Position numbers and translations under genes: made by a program. From NCBI RefSeq assembly GCF_030272615.1, contig NC_081409.1, positions 475,614,073 to 475,678,072 on the forward strand: DNA of 64,000 nt. Reading direction: 5' to 3'. Of this stretch, positions 24,972-36,479 are shown piece by piece. The number at the start of each line of letters is the position of its first letter. The first letter of the stretch is position 1. The notes beneath the pieces were generated by a model, which was given only the letters and a program-made list of their open reading frames with translations, made no database searches and was not told the DNA's origin. The DNA is from Cryptomeria japonica. Lineage: Eukaryota; Streptophyta; Pinopsida; Cupressales; Cupressaceae.

Positions 24972-26854
24972 ACTGGGGAGCGTGGTCAGGTTGAGCTCGG
25001 CTCCCCACCACGCGACCCAACAAAAACAAATTTAAATAATTTTTTTTTGTAAAACCCCCATATAAAATACAATATTTTTAAACAATAATTTTTTTTTAAA
25101 AACTATAACCAAATCAAAAATTTACTATTAAATTAAAAAAACCAAAAACCCAAATCTCTGAGACAAAACAGAGATTGGGAAAACACCAAATTTCTTAAAA
25201 ATTTCTTCACAAAGCCAAATTGGCTGAAAACTAAAAAGATTAGCAAACCCCAATTAAATTTTTGGGCCAAAACAAGAATGGAGAAATAGGAATTTTAACT
25301 CAAAATTCTTCATTCCTCTAAATTTGAAACTCCCAGATAGAAAAATTAATTGGAAACACAAGAGGTAATTTTGGCAAAATTTTGCCAACACAATCCCCCC
25401 AAAATTCACAAATCAAAACTAAAATATACACAAAAAAATCAATTCCATCCATAAGACATGAATGAAGGAATTGATTTCAAACTCAAATAAGGAGATTGGA
25501 GAAGCATTCTTGAACAATAATGGACTAAAATTTCTCTAAAACTCATACCAACTACTCCAAACAATCCACAACCATTTTTAAAAATTTCAAACAACACACA
25601 GAGAGGTATTTTCCCAAGCTAAATTTAAAATTTTCAAAACAAAATAAAGAGTGAAAAACACCCAACCTGTGATAGCGATCCTATAAGAACACTCTGAAAA
25701 CAACCTGAATCAAATCTCCAAGTTCCAGTTCTGGTTTCCAATCTGGCCTCCAAAATTTCTCCTCCCTTCATTCCTGTGAGCTCTCGGGCATATATGGAGA
25801 AAAAAATATTTCTAACCTAAACTTTTAGGTTGAAAAGTTTTTCCCATCCAATCACAAAATCCAATTCAAAATTTACTTTTCTAATTTCTCCCAAAAAGGT
25901 AAATGGAAAAGTCATTTTTTTTAAATCATTTATTTTCTCCATGGTATTTAATCAACTTTTTCTAAAAAGTGATAAAGGCAATAATTTAAACTCTATTTTC
26001 ATTTTTTTAAAATCTAAAAAGGCAATAGCATACAATTAACTTTCTTTATTTTTCTACTTGATTTAAATATGATCCCTTTTCTAATATAATGCAATTATCA
26101 AATTAAATTTAATAACCTCATTCAATTAACTAAATCCTTAACACAAAGGCATATTAATAAATAAGTTAAATACACCAACTATGAAATGATGTCATAAACT
26201 CAATTAAATATTCTAGCCCAATGGGCACACAAATCAAGAAAAACCACACGAAGACTCTGAAAAAGTCAAACAACCAAGACTCGAAAGTTGAACAAACGAA
26301 AAGGACGACTGACTCACGACACTCACATGAGTGCAACTGAGGGTAAAAATTAGGGTCAACAACTATCTCCTCCACTCCCATCGAACAAATAAGGTATGCT
26401 CAAACCTATGAAGCCAGGTGGAGATGATACGCCGTACCTACACGGTACTTGTTCCTGCAATTCCTTGCATCAACGAACCACACGCACATTTAGAGATATA
26501 TAGAATACATGGCACGCACACCGATGGAGGAGAATCATGATGTTCCCTATCTCACCAGATTGAGTGAAGGAAAATCATCCCCTCGCATCCCATACACTTG
26601 CAAACACGCAACATATAAATAACACATCGCATATGTAAGGTAAATGTGTCAGTCCATGACAATAATCCATAAAAATAGCATTAATCATAAGTATTGAAAT
26701 ACTGTAAGAAAGCATACATCACATATCCAGTTAAAGCATGAAATAATCATCGAATAAGTTTGAATAAAGTATAGTAGTAATGTATCAATTGAAAAGTCAA
26801 CTGTAGTAAAATATAAGTCTAACAAGTTCAATCGAGAAGGGGTACTACATCCTT

Positions 26855-26871
26855 CATTATTACTGCCAACA
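26855..26871 (+). repeat. copia 5' LTR, last 17 bp
   Basis: These bases end in CCAACA, the inverted complement of the TGTTGG LTR start, and are followed at once by the primer-binding site. They became separated from the rest of the LTR by the nested A1 insertion; the preceding TCCTT (26850-26854) is the second copy of A1's target duplication. Confidence 0.82.
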
Positions 26872-26885
26872 ATTAGTATCAGAGC
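26872..26885 (+). other. copia primer-binding site
   Basis: The sequence ATTAGTATCAGAGC differs at one base from the initiator tRNA-Met primer site ATTGGTATCAGAGC of plant copia elements. It sits directly after the reconstructed 5' LTR end. Confidence 0.88.
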
Positions 26886-26900
26886 TAGATCCTCTGGAAG

Positions 26901-29900
26901 ATGGTTAATCGCTTGAGGAGATCTCAGATGGCAGCTCAAGATGTTATCTTTAAGAAGGAAAGTTCAAGATTTCATGGAAGTAACGATGTTATATGGAAGA
27001 ACCGGACGGAAGTGCACTTAAAATGTCTTGGTGAAGATTACTAGAAGATTACAAACAATGCCTATTCTGCTCCTCTGAATGGACCGGTTACTGCTGATGA
27101 GATCAAGGAAGTTGAAACTAATATTAGAGAAAAGGAAGCATCGCTTAGTGCCCTGACTAATTCTAGAATGATAAATGTAATGGGACTTCATACTGCACAT
27201 GAGATCTGTGAGAAGCTTGAAATCCTATATGAAGGTGATAAACAAGTGAAGGTTACTAAGTTGCAGAGTTTGAAAGAAAAGAATGAGATGTTCAAGATGG
27301 GAGATGATGAGAACATACACTCTTTCATGGTTAAGGTGAATGATTTGGCCCTAGGTACCAGATGTGTCAGTGGAACCCTTGAAGAAGATGAAATTGTTGC
27401 TAAGGTGTTGAGATATTTTCCTCCTACTTATAAACTTAAGGTTGCTACTACTGATGAGATCTGGAGTGTGACTATATTGACAAGAGATATGCTAGTTGGA
27501 AATATTGTTGCATTTGAGCTAAGAAAATTTGGAGAATCACATGGAAAGTCTGAGATAGCATTTAGAGCATCACCATCTGTATCTATAAAGCAGAAGTATG
27601 ATCCTAATGAGTGCATAATATCTAGATATGAAAGGGAGAGAAGAGAGATGGAAGAGCAAGAAAAAGAGATAGATGAGCTTGAAGTATTGATTGTACAAAG
27701 ATTGCCTAAAGGAGCCGGTAAGTATGACAAAAAAATTGCCTCTGAAATGTTTCTCTTACAATAAGATAGGACATTTTGCTTCTAGATGCTTGAAGAGAAT
27801 GGCTAAGTATGACAAGCATGATAAGTTTGATAAGCATGATAGGAATGATAGCTATGAGAAGCATGAGAAATATGATAAACCTTACAAGTCTAACTAGAAG
27901 TATAGGAATCAGAAGAACTGTTATTATGCAGGTGATGAAGATGTTATAGATGAAGAATCAGAAGGAGATGAAGTTGTATTTCTTGCCATTAAGGAAGATG
28001 GACGTGTACCTATTGATTTCACAAGCTGCACTATTGAGGAGAAAGATGAATGGGTGATTGACAATGGTTCACATCATACGACCAGTGATAAAAGCAAATT
28101 TGTGAGTATGGAAAGGTATGATGGTGGAATAGTTAGACTTGGAGATGACAAAGCCTGTGTGATCCGTGGGAGAGGTTCTATCTCTTTTGAGCATAACATT
28201 GATGATGTCTTGTATGTTGAAGGTTTGAAGCATAATATTTTGAGTGTTGGACAAATGGTTGATAAAGGTTATGATTTACAATTCAAGAATGGAAAATGCA
28301 AGATCCTAAATGCCTCAGGTATAGAGATTGCATCTGGAACTAAAACTGAAGGTAACATTTTTCATTTGAATGTCGGTGAGAAAAGTTATTTGATTGCTCA
28401 GATTGATGAAAGTTGGTTGTGGTATAGGAGAATGTGTCATGTGAATTTTGATTCAATGATTAAGATTTGTTCTACACAAGTTGTTAGAGATCTACCTAAG
28501 ATTGTTAAGCCTGCTAATCTGGTATGTAAGGAATGACAATTGGGTAAGAAAACAAGAAATTTTTTCAAGAGAAAATAATATACATCTGATGGATTGCTAG
28601 ATCTTGTGCATACAGACCTAAGTGGACCTACATATGTTAGAAGTGTGTAGGGTGACAGATATTTCATGTTCCTAATTGATGATTATTCCAGGATGATGTG
28701 GTTGTCTTTTTGAAGGAGAAATCAAAAGCATTGGACAAGTTCAAGATATTCAAAGCTAAGGTGGAGACTGAATCTGGATTGAAAGTAAAGTGTCCGAGAT
28801 CTAATAGAGGTAGAGAATTTTGTTCTAGTGAGTTCAATTCATTTTGTGAGAAGCATGGAATTAGAAGACAATTATTTGCTCCTTGAACCCCTCATCAGAA
28901 TGGAGTTGTTGAAAGGAAGAATAGAATTGTCTTGGATGTTGCATGAACTATGTTGATTGAAGGGAATGTTCTGAAGGTCTACTGGAGAGAAGATATTAGC
29001 ACTGATGTTTACACATTCAATAGAGTTCATATCAAAGGTGACACCTGTAAGACCCCTTATGAGCTATGATTTGGTCATGTTCCTACTGTGAGATATTTTA
29101 GAGTATTTGGTAGTAAATGTTATATCAAGAGAGATGAGGATATAGGAAAGTTTGATGCTAGAAGTGATGAAGGTATTTTCTTGGGATATTCTATAAAGAG
29201 CAAAGCCTACCGGTGCTACAATAAGAGACTGAGAAAGATAATGGAAAGTGAAAATGTGAAGGTGGATGGGAAGCTTGGGAAAGAGATCAGAGCATGTGCA
29301 TATGATGATGGAGAGCATGTTGTTTTAGCCATTGTTCAGACTGAAGAACCTAAGTAGACTAATCCGGTAGAAACAGTTAACCCGGATGTTGCTGGTGTCG
29401 GTAAAGAGGTGCAGGAATCTGAAAATCAGAACAATTAGAAGACTCTGAGGTATGTGAGATTGAATCATTCTAAAAATTAGATTATTGGTGATAAGAATAA
29501 AGGTATGATGACTAGAAGAAGGTTAGCTACTGAAGAAGTATGTTTGATTTCTAAAGTTTAACCTAAAGATGTTGTTGAATCTTGTAAAGATAAAAATTGG
29601 ATGAGAGATACGGAAGAAGAATTAGATCAAATTGAAAAGAATAACACATGGGAGCTTGTGCCTAGACCTAAGAATAAGAATGTTATTGGTACTAAATGGG
29701 TATTCAAGAACAAATTGAATGAAGTCAGTGAAGTTGTCAAAAACAAAGCTACACTTGTTTGCAAAGGATATTCTCAGAAAGAACCAATTGATTATGAGGA
29801 GACTTTTGCTCCAATGGCCAGACTTGAAGCTATTAGACTATTGCTTGCATATGTTGCTTATAAAGATTTTAAGTTATATCAAATGGATGCCAAATCTATC

Positions 29901-31101
29901 TTTTTTGAATGGTGATCTTGAGGAAGAAGTCTACATTGAGAAACATGACGGATTTTCATTGTCAGATAGAGACATGGTATGTAAACTGAAGAAAGCCCTT
30001 TATGGATTGAAGCAAGCCCCTAGAGCCCGGTATGCAAGACTAGATAAGTACTTATTGAAATTGGGATTTAATAAAGGTGCTGCGGATAGTAATATGTACT
30101 TTAAGATTGAAAATGATAACATCCTAATTGTTGAAGTCTTTGTTGATAATATTATCTTTGGAGGAGATGATGACTTGAGCATGAAGTTTGTCAGTGATAT
30201 GTAGAAAGAACTTGAGATGTCTATGATTGGTGAGATGAAATTTTTCTTAGGTTTCTAGATTTAACATACTAGAAAAGGTATATTTATATCTCAAATGAAG
30301 TATGTAAAGGAATTGCTAAAGAAGTTTGGGTTAGATGACTCCAAACCGATTGGAACTCCTATGGTGACTAGTTGTAAATTGTATAAGAATGATGAATCTT
30401 TGAAAGCTAATCATAGTTTGTACAGATCTATGGTTTGTGGACTATTATATCTTACTCAAACTAGACCAAACATTATGTATGTTGTGTGCACAGCTACTAG
30501 ATATCAAGATGATCCAAAAGAGAGTCATGTCACTATTGTTAAGAGGATATTCAGATAATTGAAGGGAATTGTGGATTACGGTATGAGGTATCTAAGGAAT
30601 GATGATTTCATGCTATGTGCTTACACTGATGTCGATTGGGTTGGTGATATTGATGACCAAAAGAGCACTACTAGTGGAGAATTATTTTTGGGAAAGAATT
30701 TGGTTTCATGGGCTAGTAAGAAACAAGATTCGGTGTCTTTATCTACTGCTGAAGTTGAATACATTGTTGTTACTAGTAATTGCACTTGGGTAGTTTGGAT
30801 GAAGCAACTGTTGAAAGATATCATAATTATCTATGATGAGCCTACTGTCATATACTATGATTATTCTAATGCTATTAACATGTCAAAGAATTCGGTGCAA
30901 CATTCAAAGACTAAACATGTGTCAATCAAATATTATTACTTGAGAGAGCAAGTTAGTGAAGAGAAGGTGAAGCTGGAGTATGTATCTACAAAGGAACAAA
31001 CTATTGATATTTTCACTAAGCCTTTGCCTGTGGATAAATTTGTCTATTTGAGAGACAATTTAGGGGTATCTACCCCTCCTATTAAGAATGATATGCATTG
31101 A
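26901..31101 (+). pseudogene. Ty1/copia gag-pol pseudogene
   Basis: The region starts at the ATG at 26901, just after the primer site. In order it encodes: a UBN2-type Gag (to about 27750); a zinc knuckle CFSYNKIGHFASRC, with the second Cys changed to Tyr; a protease near 28050, WVIDNGSHHTT, with the catalytic D-S-G changed to D-N-G; a GAG-pre-integrase segment WLWYRRMCHV (28420); integrase (HTDLSGPTY near 28610, then HQNGVVERKNR near 28895); reverse transcriptase ([16 protein letters not shown] at 29620, KWVFKNK, then FVDN where YVDD is expected near 30140); and RNase H (STAEVEYIVV near 30740, KTKHVSIKYYYLRE near 30915). The order integrase before reverse transcriptase defines copia. Many stops and at least two frameshifts (near 27735 and 29905) show it is dead. 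Replication would occur in cytoplasmic particles in a live relative. Confidence 0.93.
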
Positions 31102-31377
31102 TTTGCATCAATCTGGTGGACTTCAGAGCCTTATCTCTTTATCTAGATTGATGAGTTGGTGTTGCTCCTCTGCTGGAGTAGTTTGATGACCTGGTTGTGT
31201 GTCTCAAGGGGAGAGAGAATCATGAGTTGGTTTTCTATTTTGAGATCTTTGGCATTGTTGTCAAAGGGGGAGAGAGATCATTTGAAAAAATGTTTTATAT
31301 GTCTTGATCTTAGGGGAAGTTTGTTGGAGATATCTTCTATCTTTGAATTGATTATTTTTCACGTTCATATGTTGCCA

Positions 31378-31397
31378 TCAATGCCAAAGGGGGAGAT
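31378..31397 (+). other. copia polypurine tract
   Basis: CCAAAGGGGGAGATTG lies directly before the TGTTGG start of the 3' LTR. It has the same tract and upstream bases as element B. Confidence 0.88.
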
Positions 31398-32550
31398 TGT
31401 TGGATATTGTTAGTCATTTCTACTGCTAGGATATGTTGTTGTTATTGATGTCAACATATTCCTATGATTTGCTCCAGTGTTTGCAGATTGGGAAGAGAGA
31501 TCTTATGATCTAGTTTTGCAATTTTGTTTTGATGATCACTATTTTGCAAAGTTTAGTATTTCCTCCAATATATTTCGATGTGATCAGTTCTTGTGTTGAG
31601 ACTTTGGGATATTGTTTGCCCGATGGTCTTGTGCATCTTCATTTCATATGGATTGTTATTTGGTGTCCTGCAAGTTATCTTTTTTCATGACAGTTGCCGA
31701 TTGGTTGTGTTCTTGAGTTTCAGACGTTGACAGATGAATATTTGATAAGTTGTGTTGGTGCAGCTATTTTTGATGATTCTAATGTGCTTTTTGGTGTTTC
31801 CTATTCATGTCCTATTTGTTTTGGTGATCCACATTGATCATTGTGTGATTTTTTTATGGTTTCTATGAATCGGTGATGATTTTCATGTTATGCAGTATTT
31901 CTAGTGGTGTAGCATGTTGTGGTTGATCTTGGCATGATTTCTGGTGGAGTTAAGCATTTGAGAAATTGAATTAGGTCCATGTCATATCATGTAAATCATT
32001 ATATTGGTCCAGTGGTCAATATTTGTATCATGTAATGTAATTTGTAATTGTGAGTTGAGGGTTTAGCCGACCTTGTTGTCAAGGTTGATGTTTTGTATAT
32101 ATAGGTGATATATTCATGTATTTATGGGTAGAGTTTGTGTATGCATTATTGGAGAGAGGTCCATGTGCAAACAATTGATTCATCATTTGGTGTTGCTGAG
32201 CAGGCATCTGTGCTTAATTAGAATTGTAATCAAGCATTTGAAGATGTTATTCTTTCAATTCATTTATTTTGGATTGTAGTCTGAATCTTGTTGTAAGTTA
32301 GTGAGACTTCCTTGAGGGTTGTAGCCTTTTGGGCCATTATCTTTTGAGCAGTGAGCTCTAGGCAGTGTTCCTTGGGTAGGTTCCCATCATGGTTTTTCCC
32401 TTAACCGAGTTTTCCACGTCAAAATCTTGGTGTTGTGTGTTGTGATTGCAATTTACTTATCTGTGTTGTTAGTGTTGTTTATCAAATCTGTATTTGTGAT
32501 TAAGTTTCTAAATCCGGTGAAGACTGATTCACCCCCCCCCTCAGTCTTCA
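31398..32550 (+). repeat. copia 3' LTR, truncated at its end
   Basis: It aligns with 9905-11150 and begins TGTTGG. It stops at 'tcagtcttca' (32550), about 20 bp short of the CCAACA end inferred from the 5' copy, and a microsatellite follows. It lacks roughly 65 bp present in the 5' LTR near 10900. Confidence 0.88.
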
Positions 32551-32559
32551 TATACGTTC

Positions 32560-32952
32560 ATGTGTGTGTGTGTGTGCGTGCATACATACATACATACATA
32601 TATATATGTATATGTATATATATACATATATATGTATATATACATATATGTGTATATATACATATATGTGTGTATGTGTATATGTATGTATATATACATA
32701 CACACACATATATGTATATATGTGTGTGTGTATACGTATGTATGTATGTATGTATGCACACACACACACACACACATATAGATATGTGTGTGTGTGTGTG
32801 TACATACACATATATATGTATGTATGCACACACACACACACACACACACACAGATATATATATATACATATATATATATATGTATATATATACATATATA
32901 TGTATATATATATACATATATAGGTATATATATATATATGTATATATGTATG

Positions 32953-32984
<32 letters not shown>

Positions 32985-33057
32985 TATATATATATATATG
33001 TATATATGTGTGTATATATATATATATATGTGTGTATGTATATGTATGTATACATGC

Positions 33058-33091
<34 letters not shown>

Positions 33092-33113
33092 GTATGTATG
33101 TATACATGTATGT
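32560..33113. repeat. compound TG / ATGT / TA microsatellite
   Basis: About 550 bp consist almost only of (TG)n, (CATA)n, (TATG)n and (TA)n blocks, with a 'gtgcgtgcatacatac' transition near the left end. Long ORFs in all six frames (Tyr/Ile/His/Cys/Val-only proteins) are artefacts of the repeat. It lies exactly between the truncated copia LTR and the plastid insertion. Confidence 0.98.
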
Positions 33114-33189
33114 ATAGCCTTAATAATTGTATCGATGATATAGATGAATTTAGTAGTCCATCTGAATGTCTAAAAGACCATAGTCACAC

Positions 33190-33226
33190 TTAAAAGTCGA
33201 ATACTCTACCATTGAGTTAGCAACCC
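33190..33226 (-). pseudogene. trnK-UUU: plastid tRNA-Lys(UUU) 5' exon with start of its intron
   Basis: On the minus strand GGGTTGCTAACTCAATGG begins a 37-nt 5' exon ending in the anticodon TTT followed by AA. The group II intron starts GTGTGACTAT at 33189 and continues to about 33114, where the microsatellite cuts it off. matK and the 3' exon are absent. Two transitions from the usual exon are visible. Confidence 0.9.
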
Positions 33227-33899
33227 TTATTTGGAGAGATACAGTCAAAGTGGAATATGCGGTTACTTTAATCGATATTTTAACAATCATTCTGATTGAA
33301 CGAAAGAAATAGAACCTTTAAAGAAAGAAATCATCAAGGGATATATAATTGAACTTTACCATTTCTAAATCAAATCAAGTGATCTTTCCAGATCACGTTA
33401 TTTCTGATCCATTAAATGAATTCACCATAAAAAAAATAAATGGTGGAGATACTCACTTTTACTATATTAAAACAATATGCTATTGCCAATTCCAAAATGT
33501 TGGGATTGACTATTTGATTGGCATTATAATAAGATGAAAAATTATTAGAAATAGAAAGAGAAGACCGTTACGAATGGCAGTAAAAAAAGGTTTATATTCA
33601 TTAAAAATAATCTATTTTTAGTTTTTTATTTCCTCCATTCAGTTTGTTCTCGATGGAATAGCTCTCATTTCCATACAAGTTGAAAAATATTCCTTATGTG
33701 CTTCCCTATATAAGATCTCAGGGCAAAAAAATACATGAAATGAACATATAATAAGAGAAATAAAAATGGATAATAAGAAAACAACCACGAAACAAAACGT
33801 GCATAATAAAAAAATCTTATATGATTGAAAGTTATTGATAAATTTATTGGACCTAGACGTAGACGCATTATTTATATCTCCCCTCCCCCCCCCCCCCTT

Positions 33900-34923
33900 T
33901 TAAAATAAATTTAAAGAATTTTTAAAATAATCAATTTTTCGCTAAAAATACCATGAACTGTTTTCGTAGGTTGAGCTCCTAATTCGAGAAAATGAACAAT
34001 AACACTATAAATTAAATGAGTTTCATTCTTATTCATTGGATTATAAAAAACTCAATTCCTGAAGAGATATTTGTTCACTTCAAGACTTAACGTCAATTCG
34101 ATAGGTAGCTTATTGGGATAGATTAACAAGATACCTCCTTCTACCCCCCCTAGAAAGCGTATATGAAGGTTTATCTTCACACGGATCGAGTAATTGAAAT
34201 AATTGTTTGATTAGGATCTTCCTAATTATAGAACAAATAGATAATATTAGATATCTTATTCCTTTTAATTATTAAAAAGGAAAATGAAAGATAAAATCTA
34301 TATTCTTAGCTCAAGTATGCTTGATTTATCTTAAATAATAGGATAATATTACTAATATAGTGGAATATTTATCTCCACTTGTTGTCTTTCATCTATTTTT
34401 TCTCTGTGTTTTATGTTAAATAATATCTCAATCCAATATATGGATCAAATCATTTGATCGCAAATAGAATTTTCTTGTTCTGAGATCAATTTTTTTGAAT
34501 CATTAGGTCCAAGCTTTACTCTGGTGGTTCTCGTCCTTACGGAATGAGAGCAACATACATTCCGCTATTTTCCACGTGGAGCAATAGGAATTTTTGATCC
34601 TTGCAGAGTTTGATAAAGTTTTCTTAAAATATTTTTGAGTTATTCTAATTCACTAATTTTTTTTAAAGCTCGATGTAAACTTACAAAGTGGCTATAGCTC
34701 GTTGATTTAATTTACATTAACCCTAGATTCTACCCCTAACTGAAAAAGAAAAAAGAAAAAAAATTGATACCTGGTCTATTAAACATATCTTTTTAAGGAG
34801 ATAAATGTTGAGCTAAGAGCATCTTCGAGTCCAAATAGAGGATGACATAATCCACATAACTAATCATGTCATTCAAGTTGCACATTACTTTCTACCACAT
34901 GCTTTTAGATGAATTTTTATCAT
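33900..34923 (-). pseudogene. rps16: plastid ribosomal protein S16 pseudogene, two exons
   Basis: Exon 1 is the 40-nt segment 34923-34884 (ATGATAAAAATTC..), encoding a KxCGRKQ-like start with a stop, followed by a group II intron beginning GTGCAACTTG. Exon 2 runs from about 34109 to 33900. It keeps TYRIDVKS, FYNPMNKNETHL, and VIVHFLELGAQPTKTVH, the conserved S16 C-terminal segment, with frameshifts and stops between them. Intron length (about 775 bp) and exon sizes match the plastid gene. S16 is a small-subunit ribosomal protein in the plastid; this nuclear copy cannot be translated into it. Next to it should be trnQ, but trnD follows instead. Confidence 0.85.
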
Positions 34924-35759
34924 AAGATAGATCTTTGATCTGATACAAAATGGATATGTAATTATGAATAATCGTTAGCTCAATTTCTATAATACAAAGT
35001 CCTAGTGATGTTGATGTGAATCATCTGAGTTATTCACTCAATAAATACATAATGAATTTATGTTCTAAAGATGTTTTTGAAGAATTGTCTATAATATGGT
35101 TGCTTCCTTTTTAATTAGGAGCCATCCTCTATTATATATCCATTCAAATTTTGAAATTAAAAAAAAAATTGTAAAAAAAAAAACTTTATTGCTAATTTTG
35201 GGTAGGTATTTCACTTTGATTTCCAAAATTATCAATATATTAGAAAAAAAGGGCAGCCTTTTTATCTAATATATTGATAAGTTCAATCAATCTAACGCGA
35301 TTGAAACCCTGAAAAGGGTAATAATCTATTTTTTATTTTGCCCCAAAATATCTTATCCTAAGATAAGACTATGACCCTGGAATGAGCATAATTCTTTGAA
35401 TAGTAAGAGAAATAGAATTGAATCCTTATTTGATGATAATTAATTGGAATCTTTTTTATTTTTTAGAAATCATTAAAAAATGTTCTTTTCATTTCTGAAA
35501 AACAGGGAACTAGCAAATTTGAAATATTTTATTTATTTATTTCCGAGAAAACAAAAATATGAGAGATGACCGCAAAGCATAGAGCTATATGCAATATGGA
35601 TAAAAGAGGATTGCAAATCTATGATGATAATTCGGTGGTATAATCCACATTCAAAATGTGGAAAAAAATTTTATCAAATCTATTCTAGTCTACTCTCTTT
35701 TCCTTTTTTGCTCTTGTTTGGGGCAAGGATCGCTCAAACAATTGTTCAATTTATTGAAT

Positions 35760-35833
35760 CAGGACTAACACGGCTCGAACCCGCAACTTTCATCTTGACA
35801 GGGCAGTACTCTAACCAATTGAACTACAATCCC
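35760..35833 (-). pseudogene. trnD-GUC: plastid tRNA-Asp(GUC), degenerate
   Basis: The minus strand reads GGGATTGTAGTTCAATTGG, a GTC anticodon in CCTGTCAAG, GGGTTCGAG in the T loop and a matching acceptor end. Changes such as CGAAAG-type stem mismatches and TTAGTCCT show decay from the plastid gene. Confidence 0.9.
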
Positions 35834-36046
35834 ACTAGGTACACTTTATTGACTAATTAGTCATAGTAATTCAATTGTTCCAAGTCGATAAAAGATTTTG
35901 TAAAACTTTTCTCTTTCAAATCTTTCGAAAATATCTGTTTGTTCCGATTCTTTCTATATCAAGTATATGGGATTCAAAAACCAATTACCTTTTTTACCAA
36001 TATCAGAAGATTGATATCAATCTCAATGTATCAATCAAGTTGGTAT

Positions 36047-36130
36047 TGGGCCGAGCTGGATTTGAACCAGCATAGGCATATTGCCAACAAATTTACAGTA
36101 TGTCCCGATTAGCCACTCGGGCATCAACCC
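36047..36130 (-). pseudogene. trnY-GUA: plastid tRNA-Tyr(GUA), degenerate
   Basis: The 84-nt minus-strand sequence starts GGGTTGATGCCCGAGTGG, has the anticodon loop ACTGTAAAT, a long variable arm and GGTTCAAATCC in the T loop. It lies between trnD and trnE as in plastid genomes. A few transitions relative to the plastid gene are visible. Confidence 0.92.
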
Positions 36131-36180
36131 AGGAAAAAATGGGAAGTAATTATAGTATTATAATTACTTTCCTAGCCTAC

Positions 36181-36253
36181 TACCCCTAGGGGAAATTGAA
36201 TCCTCATTGCCTCCTTGAAAGAGAGATGTCCTAGGCCACTAGATGATAGGGGC
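36181..36253 (-). pseudogene. trnE-UUC: plastid tRNA-Glu(UUC), degenerate
   Basis: The 73-nt minus-strand sequence starts GCCCCTATCATCTAGTGG, has the anticodon loop CTTTCAAG and ends CCCTAGGGGTA. It is in the usual trnD-trnY-trnE order. T-arm changes (GATTCAATTTCC) indicate decay. Confidence 0.92.
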
Positions 36254-36435
36254 CTACTTATTGTCATAATATTCAAATCCCTAGAAATTTGTCAATAAAA
36301 AGAATCTTTCTTCATATTCATTATTGAATATTCTTCTCATATTGTCAAGATCAGCAATATAACTATATATAGTTATATTATGTTTTATATTATATTAATA
36401 TATACACCCCATTATATTATTCATATCTACGAATA

Positions 36436-36479
36436 CATGGTAAGGCGTAAGTGATCGGTTCAAGCCCGATAAAGGGCTT
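36436..36479 (+). pseudogene. trnT-GGU: plastid tRNA-Thr(GGU), 3' part
   Basis: The plus strand keeps CATGGTAAGGCGTAAGTGAT, including the GGT anticodon, plus the T arm GGTTCAAGCC and the acceptor GGGCTT. The expected 5' half is not recognisable in the AT-rich bases before it, so the gene is broken. Confidence 0.8.

Larger units (their letters stand above)
11151..26849 (-). mobile_element. element A1 (long solo-LTR-like repeat), interrupted by A2
   Basis: In minus orientation it runs from TGTAGTACCCC (at 26849) to GGGACATTACA (at 11151), the TG..CA termini of an LTR. It is flanked by a perfect 5-bp duplication TCCTT (11146-11150 and 26850-26854). Its own sequence is 11151-11998 plus 23782-26849, about 3.9 kb; the rest is A2. 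Continuity across A2 is confirmed by alignment to A3: phrases such as 'catgcggaccctacca' and 'ggtggtaggtttgcca' occur in the same order as in the reverse complement of 55.9-56.3 kb. No Gag or Pol coding was found. The likeliest reading is a solo LTR of a long-LTR gypsy element; a large non-autonomous element is the alternative. Confidence 0.82.
9905..32550 (+). mobile_element. Ty1/copia LTR retrotransposon, host of a four-level nest
   Basis: This is a degenerate plus-strand copia element. Its 5' LTR is split: 9905-11150 plus 26855-26871, separated by insertion A1. Removing A1 and one copy of its TCCTT duplication restores an LTR that begins TGTTAA and ends CCAACA. A primer-binding site, a gag-pol pseudogene, a polypurine tract and a 3' LTR (31398-32550, beginning TGTTGG) follow in canonical order. 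The 3' LTR lacks about the last 20 bp and runs straight into a microsatellite. The 5' LTR is preceded by an (AT)n tract, so the target may have been a microsatellite. The LTRs look roughly 85-90% alike by eye, making this the oldest element of the nest. Confidence 0.9.

Noticed and set aside
23777-26849. A free-standing truncated A-family element
   Set aside because: Its left edge continues exactly into 11998 once A2 and one duplication copy are removed, so it is the other half of A1.
32541-33143. Several ORFs of 60-240 codons in all frames
   Set aside because: They are translations of a TG/CATA/TA microsatellite, giving only Tyr, Ile, His, Thr, Cys, Val and Met. No real gene.
33665-33868. 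Minus-strand ORF starting MRLRLGPIN as rps16 exon 1
   Set aside because: It lies downstream of exon 2, whereas the true 40-nt exon 1 with its intron boundary is at 34884-34923.
35760-36479. Functional nuclear tRNA genes
   Set aside because: The four sequences are in plastid order and have plastid features, with stem-disrupting changes. They are part of the plastid insertion.
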